Below are positions 13,688 to 14,490 of a stretch of 14,490 nt of DNA, piece after piece (position 1 is the stretch's first letter; every line of letters begins with the position of its first letter). This DNA comes from Fibrobacteraceae bacterium. GTDB lineage: Bacteria > Fibrobacterota > Fibrobacteria > Fibrobacterales > Fibrobacteraceae. The stretch covers positions 21,519 through 36,008 of the forward strand of contig JABUUT010000042.1 of NCBI GenBank assembly GCA_021443045.1, read 5' to 3'. The notes under the pieces were generated by a model. That model was not told where the DNA came from. It was given only the letters and a program-made list of their open reading frames with translations, and searched no databases. Made by a program: the position numbers and the translations under genes.

Positions 13688-14490
13688 ATGAGTTTTAATA
13701 CCAAAATCGTTTGTATTGGCGCAGGCTACGTCGGTGGCCCCACCATGACTGTTATTGCCGACAAGTGTCCCGATGTTAAGGTTACCGTTGTAGATATCAA
13801 CCAGTCCCGCATTGATGCCTGGAATAGCGAAAATCTTCCGATTTTTGAACCAGGCCTTGATGACGTGGTGAACCGCGCCCGTGGCCGCAATTTGTTCTTT
13901 AGCACCGACATTCCGGCGGCCATCAAGGAAGCGGACATTATCTTTGTTTCGGTGAACACTCCCACCAAGACCTTCGGTCACGGCGCCGGAAAGGCCTCGG
14001 ACCTGCAGTACTGGGAAAAGACTGCCCGCCAGATTCTGGACATTGCCGACGAAGGCAAGATTATCGTGGAAAAGTCCACGCTGCCTGTGCGCACTGCCGC
14101 TGCCATGGAACGGATCCTCAACAGCAACGACAAGGGGCTGCACTTCGAAGTGCTCAGCAACCCGGAATTCTTGGCCGAAGGCACCGCCATCAAGGATCTT
14201 TTTGAACCGGACCGGGTGCTCATCGGTAGCCACCAGACAGAGTCCGGCCTTGCTGCCTGCCAGAAGCTGGTGGACGTGTACGCCCACTGGGTTTCTCGCG
14301 ACCGCATCTTGACCACCAACCTGTGGAGTTCCGAGCTTACCAAGCTTACTGCCAACGCATTCTTGGCCCAGCGCATCAGCTCTATTAACTCCATCAGTGC
14401 CCTCTGCGAACGCACTGGTGCCGACGTGGATGAAGTGGCTAACGTCATGGGCAAGGACCGCCGCATTGGCCCCAAGTTCCTCCATGCCTC
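13688..14490 (+). CDS. ugd: UDP-glucose 6-dehydrogenase, animal-like type (partial)
   Basis: The frame is open from ATG 13688 to the window end: 267 complete codons of an enzyme that oxidises UDP-glucose to UDP-glucuronate with two NAD+. The Rossmann motif GAGYVGG is at 11-17, followed by VDIN. Active-site landmarks are EKST with Thr131, NPEFLAEG with Glu160 and Glu164, and Lys219 and Asn223 in KLTANAFLAQR. The sequence follows the vertebrate enzyme from memory with an offset of at most one residue (human Thr131, Glu161, Lys220, Asn224), including long shared runs such as NAFLAQRISSINSISALCE. The catalytic cysteine (Cys276 in human) would fall about eight residues past the window edge. Codons are C/G-rich, unlike the upstream genes, suggesting high expression or transfer. 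The product feeds capsule, LPS or other polysaccharide synthesis. Confidence 0.95.
   Translation, partial: MSFNTKIVCIGAGYVGGPTMTVIADKCPDVKVTVVDINQSRIDAWNSENLPIFEPGLDDVVNRARGRNLFFSTDIPAAIKEADIIFVSVNTPTKTFGHGAGKASDLQYWEKTARQILDIADEGKIIVEKSTLPVRTAAAMERILNSNDKGLHFEVLSNPEFLAEGTAIKDLFEPDRVLIGSHQTESGLAACQKLVDVYAHWVSRDRILTTNLWSSELTKLTANAFLAQRISSINSISALCERTGADVDEVANVMGKDRRIGPKFLHA

Noticed and set aside
13662..13689. TTGAAA / TATTAT promoter for ugd with 16-base spacing
   Set aside because: The -10 box would overlap the start codon, so the transcript would lack the conserved N-terminus.
13679..14485. Minus-strand open frame of 268 codons opposite ugd
   Set aside because: The + strand codes for an unmistakable UDP-glucose dehydrogenase. 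The antisense frame is open because of the C/G-rich third positions.

Overview
The window looks like chromosome from a Fibrobacter-type (Fibrobacterota) Gram-negative bacterium. I infer this from the mix of exported and lipoproteins with CotH/lamin-tail architecture, TATATT-like boxes just before start codons, and a UDP-glucose dehydrogenase resembling the animal enzyme. No 16S or marker search was possible, so the assignment is moderate. Every gene I accept is on the + strand. Base composition varies: 16 of 60 bases are G/C at 181-240, against 35 of 60 at 14041-14100 in the dehydrogenase gene.

Layout. Positions 1-168 hold the 3' end of an unrecognised gene, followed at once by an AT-rich gene for a small secreted protein (172-603) and a 57-residue acidic protein (719-892). 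A non-coding stretch (893-1184) contains a predicted multibranched structured RNA (about 1078-1175) ending in an intrinsic terminator right before the next gene. Next come a lipoprotein resembling an M16 peptidase but lacking the zinc motif (1185-2693), an unknown exported protein (2704-3708) and a TrmH-type tRNA methyltransferase (3705-4367), closed by a terminator (4374-4417). A second apparent operon follows: an MCE/MlaD lipid-transport protein, HPr, PTS enzyme I, and a periplasmic Slt-type lytic transglycosylase (4444-9786).

The gap 9787-10041 is built of repeats. Two degenerate 7-bp tandem arrays, purine-rich on the left and pyrimidine-rich on the right, flank a composite palindromic intergenic repeat. 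The right array ends two bases before the start codon of a DMT/EamA-like transporter (10042-10875). After that come a large CotH-family lipoprotein with a lamin-tail domain apparently split by an inserted domain (10909-13644), and the first 267 codons of a UDP-glucose 6-dehydrogenase (13688 to the window end).

Together the genes are mostly envelope-related (lipid transport, peptidoglycan turnover, surface lipoproteins, UDP-glucuronate supply), with a PTS phosphorelay in the middle that has no sugar permease in view. The items most likely to be undescribed are the structured RNA at 1078-1175, the heptamer-flanked repeat element at 9787-10039, and the nested-domain CotH lipoprotein.
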